The translations under genes and the position numbers were made by a program. Positions 61,669-64,000 of a stretch of 64,000 nucleotides of DNA are shown here, piece after piece. The stretch's first letter is position 1, and each line of letters begins with the position of its first letter. The notes under the pieces were generated by a model. That model did not search any database. It had not been told where the DNA came from and was given only the letters and a program-made list of their open reading frames with translations. The DNA is from Pedobacter rhodius. GTDB taxonomy: Bacteria; Bacteroidota; Bacteroidia; Sphingobacteriales; Sphingobacteriaceae. The stretch is from positions 186,001 through 250,000 of the forward strand of contig NZ_JAPWGL010000001.1 in the NCBI RefSeq assembly GCF_027213645.1, read 5' to 3'.

Positions 61669-62513
61669 TGATAGCTGGTTTCAACTTTCGCTGCTTCCCA
61701 ACCAATCATTGCTGTTTTCCGCTCCGTACCCCAATGGTATCCGCCTAAAGCACCACTTCCCTGAATTACCCGGTGGCAGGGAATCAGAAAAGCAACAGGA
61801 TTATCGCCAATAGCTGTTCCTACCGCTCTTGAAGCATTCGGGTTTTCCAGATTTTTAGCAATTGTGCCATAAGTTGTTAATTTCCCCATCGGGATTTTGA
61901 GTAAACTTTCCCAAACTTTCAATTGAAAATCAGTGCCCTTCAAATGAAGTTTTATCTGCTGTATTTTGCTCCGGTCGTGATTAAAAATAAATAATGCATT
62001 TTGTTGGGCTGCATCCATAATCTGCTTATAATTGGCTGCAGGAAACTGTATTTGTAGATTTTTAACCGCTACAGTTTCATCTTCATAAAAAGCCAGATGA
62101 CAAATTCCTTTTTGGGTTGAGGCTACAATAACATTACCAAAAGGGGTTTCGGCAAAACTATAATTGATATGCAGGTCTTCTCCTCCGTTTTTATATTCGC
62201 CGGGTGTCATCCCCTCAATGCGCACAAATAAATCGTGCAGCCTGCTGGTTCCCGATAATCCGGTCTCCATCGCTGTATCGAACAAGCTTTGATTTTCCCT
62301 CAATAATTGTTTGGCATAGCCAATACTGATGTATTGTAAAAAACGTTTCGGACTTGTACCTGCCCACTCGCTAAACAACCGCTGGAAATGAAATGGACTT
62401 AAATTTACCTTTTCGGCGATTTCCTCCAAACCCGGTTGATTTTTGAAATTTATCTTTATGTAATGAATTGCTTCAGCAATTCTGTTGAAATTAATTTCCT
62501 CCTGTACTTTCAT
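61665..62513 (-). CDS. ada: Ada-like AraC/methyltransferase (O6-alkylguanine repair and regulator)
   Basis: 282 residues. Residues 8-105 are an AraC helix-turn-helix pair (AEAIHYIKINFKNQPGLEEI, LSPFHFQRLFSEWAGTSPKR). The C-terminal domain is an O6-methylguanine-DNA methyltransferase with acceptor C246 in IPCHRVIQGSGALGGYHWG and the helix motif SRAVGTAIGDNPV. The N-terminal zinc domain of classical Ada is absent and is encoded separately by the next gene. It is the first gene of an ada, metal-binding, alkB unit, and is expected to sense and repair alkylation damage. Confidence 0.93.
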   Translation of the reverse strand: MKVQEEINFNRIAEAIHYIKINFKNQPGLEEIAEKVNLSPFHFQRLFSEWAGTSPKRFLQYISIGYAKQLLRENQSLFDTAMETGLSGTSRLHDLFVRIEGMTPGEYKNGGEDLHINYSFAETPFGNVIVASTQKGICHLAFYEDETVAVKNLQIQFPAANYKQIMDAAQQNALFIFNHDRSKIQQIKLHLKGTDFQLKVWESLLKIPMGKLTTYGTIAKNLENPNASRAVGTAIGDNPVAFLIPCHRVIQGSGALGGYHWGTERKTAMIGWEAAKVETSYQ

Positions 62514-62685
62514 AAGCTGTAATTATTAATATACAAAAGTAGTTTCGATTTCAAAGCTAAACCACCCGAAACTTGCTAAGTTTTCGGATGTTAAACTATT
62601 TATAGAACAGTATATCTTTTGTTAACTGGAATCTAATTTTTATAAAAAATTATGTGTTTTCAGCAATTATTCTTTGAACCTGTTC

Positions 62686-62991
62686 TTACAGTTCAGGAAG
62701 CTTTGAGACAATAATATCCCAAACAATATCCTAATCAATACCAAAATAATCGTGAATTAACCTGTTTCGTGTATTTGACATTTTTCTCCATTCTATATTT
62801 GGATGAATAGATTTAAAATCCGAATCGATCTTTGAACTTGCCTCTCCGATAATTTCAAGGCTTCTTATAATTGCACGAGATAGTATTGGGTCATTAATAA
62901 CAGCTTCCTTAGTTTTCTCTTTAACCGAATTTAATATAAAGGAAACTTCTTCAAGAATGTGTTTTAGTAATTCTATATTAGATGGCAACAT
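62686..62991 (-). pseudogene. hepT: HepT-like toxin, shortened by a nonsense codon
   Basis: The frame codes for 86 residues (MLPSNIELLKHILEEVSFIL to HDYFGID) and stops at TAG 62731-62733. It then continues in the same frame DIVWDIIVSKLPEL to a TAA at 62686-62688. Full HepT proteins carry this C-terminal helix (YDIVWDIIV..LP), so a Tyr codon became TAG. The RX4HXY motif RNRLIHDY is intact, including the Tyr that MntA AMPylates. The shortened product may be weak or inactive. It overlaps mntA by 14 bases, the usual antitoxin-first order. Confidence 0.82.
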
Positions 62992-63295
62992 GTTCGGCCT
63001 GCTTTAAAATATGTGAGCCAATGTATTTGCTTAAAGACTGAGGTGTAATCACTTCCACTTTCCTTCCCAATAAATCTTCAACAAAAAAAGACAAATCCAT
63101 AAAATTATCAAAGCTTTTTTTTCCAGGATCAAAGTCAATTAATAAGTCAACATCGCTTTTTGCATTTAACTTTCCTGTAATAAAAGAACCAAAAATGCTT
63201 AAATTTAAAACCCCGTAAGATTTTAATTCCTGGCTATTTGCTTTGAGTAAAGTTATTAGCGTGTCTTTATTTTGTACCGAAACTGACATACACAA
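62978..63295 (-). CDS. mntA: MntA-like minimal nucleotidyltransferase antitoxin
   Basis: 105 residues. The nucleotidyltransferase signature GSX10DXD is present: IFGSFITGKLNAKSDVDLLI. MntA antitoxins silence HepT by AMPylating it. The motif is complete, so the antitoxin should be active. It lies directly upstream of and overlaps the hepT frame. The start may be at the second Met (residue 3). The downstream toxin frame carries a nonsense codon, so this could now be a fossil pair. Confidence 0.9.
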   Translation of the reverse strand: MCMSVSVQNKDTLITLLKANSQELKSYGVLNLSIFGSFITGKLNAKSDVDLLIDFDPGKKSFDNFMDLSFFVEDLLGRKVEVITPQSLSKYIGSHILKQAEHVAI

Positions 63296-63483
63296 ATATA
63301 ACTAATAATTACAATTGATAATCGACCTTGCGCTATCATATGGGGAATCCTCGTATACTTTTTTAGTGGCTTTAATATGCGTAAGGGTTCCCGAACAGAT
63401 TGCCTGCCTGCTGTAAGCAGGTTTCGTCAGATGAAAAAGCCTTCCGGCAAAGACGTTTTTAAAAAGGAGTCTACGATAAAGAA
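63296..63483. other. Gap between the mntA and tag genes
   Basis: A 64-codon minus-strand frame (63302-63496) overlaps tag and reads MVDIVLYRRLLFKNVFAGRL; its composition is not convincing. The region holds a hairpin-prone CCTGCCTGCTGTAAGCAGG and a repeat-like TTTCGTCAGATGAAAAAGCC. No gene is called. Confidence 0.4.
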
Positions 63484-64000
63484 CTATATCAACCACATCG
63501 GGTTTTGCGTTAATATTTTCTTATGAACCGGGCAATTTTCATCGTGGCAACCGGGCAAATAACCCGTACTCATTAAAAATTCGTTCACAATTTCTCCGCC
63601 TGTAAACCTGAAAGTTTTTTTGAAAAGTTTTACCCATTCTTCTCTGGTTTTCGGATGCTGGTATTCCAGCCATTTTTCGAAAGAACCAAACTCATTTTGT
63701 AGCTTCAAAATGGTTTTTGCATTTTCGATAGCCGCATTAATTTTTAGCCGGTTTCTTATAATTCCTGCATCATTCAATAACCTTTCCACATCAGTTTCAG
63801 TGAAAGCCGCTACTTTTTTAATATCAAAATTATCATATGCCTCACGAAAAGATTTTTCTTTCTTCAGGATGGTTTCCCAACTCAGGCCCGCCTGGTTAAT
63901 TTCCATAACCAGCCGGCCAAATAGTTCATTATCATCGTGTATCGGGAAACCATAATGATTATCATGGTAATTTTTATGCAAGGCCCTTCTCTCTTCGGGC
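63484..64000 (-). CDS. tag: DNA-3-methyladenine glycosylase I (5' end outside window)
   Basis: Excises 3-methyladenine from DNA. The frame is open to the right edge, reading PEERRALHKNYHDNHYGFPI; the TTG at 63981 lies inside conserved sequence and is not the start. The Tag motifs YHDNHYGFP and ELFGRLVMEINQAGLSWETI are clear. The C-terminal zinc-binding part TGYLPGCHDENCPVHKK carries the His/Cys pair of the zinc snap. At least 165 residues are present. Its position beside ada and alkB suggests a repair neighbourhood, with HepT-MntA between them. Confidence 0.93.
   Translation of the reverse strand, partial: PEERRALHKNYHDNHYGFPIHDDNELFGRLVMEINQAGLSWETILKKEKSFREAYDNFDIKKVAAFTETDVERLLNDAGIIRNRLKINAAIENAKTILKLQNEFGSFEKWLEYQHPKTREEWVKLFKKTFRFTGGEIVNEFLMSTGYLPGCHDENCPVHKKILTQNPMWLI

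Noticed and set aside
63302..63496. 64-codon frame between mntA and tag
   Set aside because: Overlaps tag, contains repeat-like DNA and has no convincing composition.

Overview
The window is chromosomal DNA from a member of the Bacteroidota, most likely a Pedobacter-like Sphingobacteriaceae. The basis is the overall gene repertoire: a murC-ftsQ-ftsA-ftsZ cluster with a Bacteroidota-type FtsZ tail, SusC-like TonB receptors with carboxypeptidase-D-like N-terminal domains, a type IX secretion (T9SS) C-terminal sorting domain, a PorP/SprF protein, a small Hc1-like histone, a GxxExxY gene, and several promoters that fit the Bacteroidota consensus TAnnTTTG. Coding DNA has moderate GC and the gaps are AT-rich. 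No rRNA, tRNA or CRISPR array was seen.

Layout. 1-5.7 kb: end of the division/cell wall cluster (murC partial, ftsQ, ftsA, ftsZ), with a nested dyad between ftsA and ftsZ. 5.8-15.4 kb: housekeeping genes (an alpha-oxoamine synthase, a histone-like protein, dapA, ligA, tyrS), a decayed GxxExxY gene, and an intact Xre-RES toxin-antitoxin pair. 15.4-19.2 kb: a minus-strand unit of penicillin acylase, a small membrane protein and a LuxE-like acyl-activating enzyme. 19.3-27.0 kb: a TonB receptor, a GH31 alpha-glucosidase and a glycogen branching enzyme. 27-32.2 kb: a metal-linked TonB receptor with a Cys-rich DUF6660-like partner, an orphan sigma region-2 protein and three exported or membrane unknowns, one resembling a secreted TssD/Hcp. 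32.8-43.2 kb: a 3117-residue T9SS adhesin with 23 tandem Ig-like repeats, followed directly by a PorP/SprF-like partner.

43.4-45.9 kb is an AT-rich accessory patch: a DUF2806 gene, a decayed small gene, a secreted unknown and a small putative transcription unit. 45.9-50.6 kb is a glycolysis locus: pfkA, a BadF-type kinase paralogue with a damaged phosphate loop, and gapA. Beside it lie a Nudix-fold regulator with a degenerate Nudix box and a second, intact kinase. Three palindromes with core GTGTA-N5-TACAC lie at the promoters here and suggest one regulon. 50.8-57.6 kb: a MITE-like element, threonine aldolase, biotin carboxylase, riboflavin synthase, DUF4268, a TPR protein and small unknowns. 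57.6-64 kb: a BrkB-family protein, a META-domain lipoprotein, a GNAT, a lipoprotein, a DNA alkylation repair operon with a split Ada (ada, Ada-type metal-binding protein, alkB), a HepT-MntA pair whose toxin is shortened by a nonsense codon, and a partial tag gene.

Most interesting items: the glycolysis regulon with its three operators and kinase-like paralogue, the homogenised repeat blocks of the adhesin, the rearranged Ada-AlkB operon, and the truncated HepT toxin. Function calls come from reading translated sequence and recalled family motifs; no database search was run.
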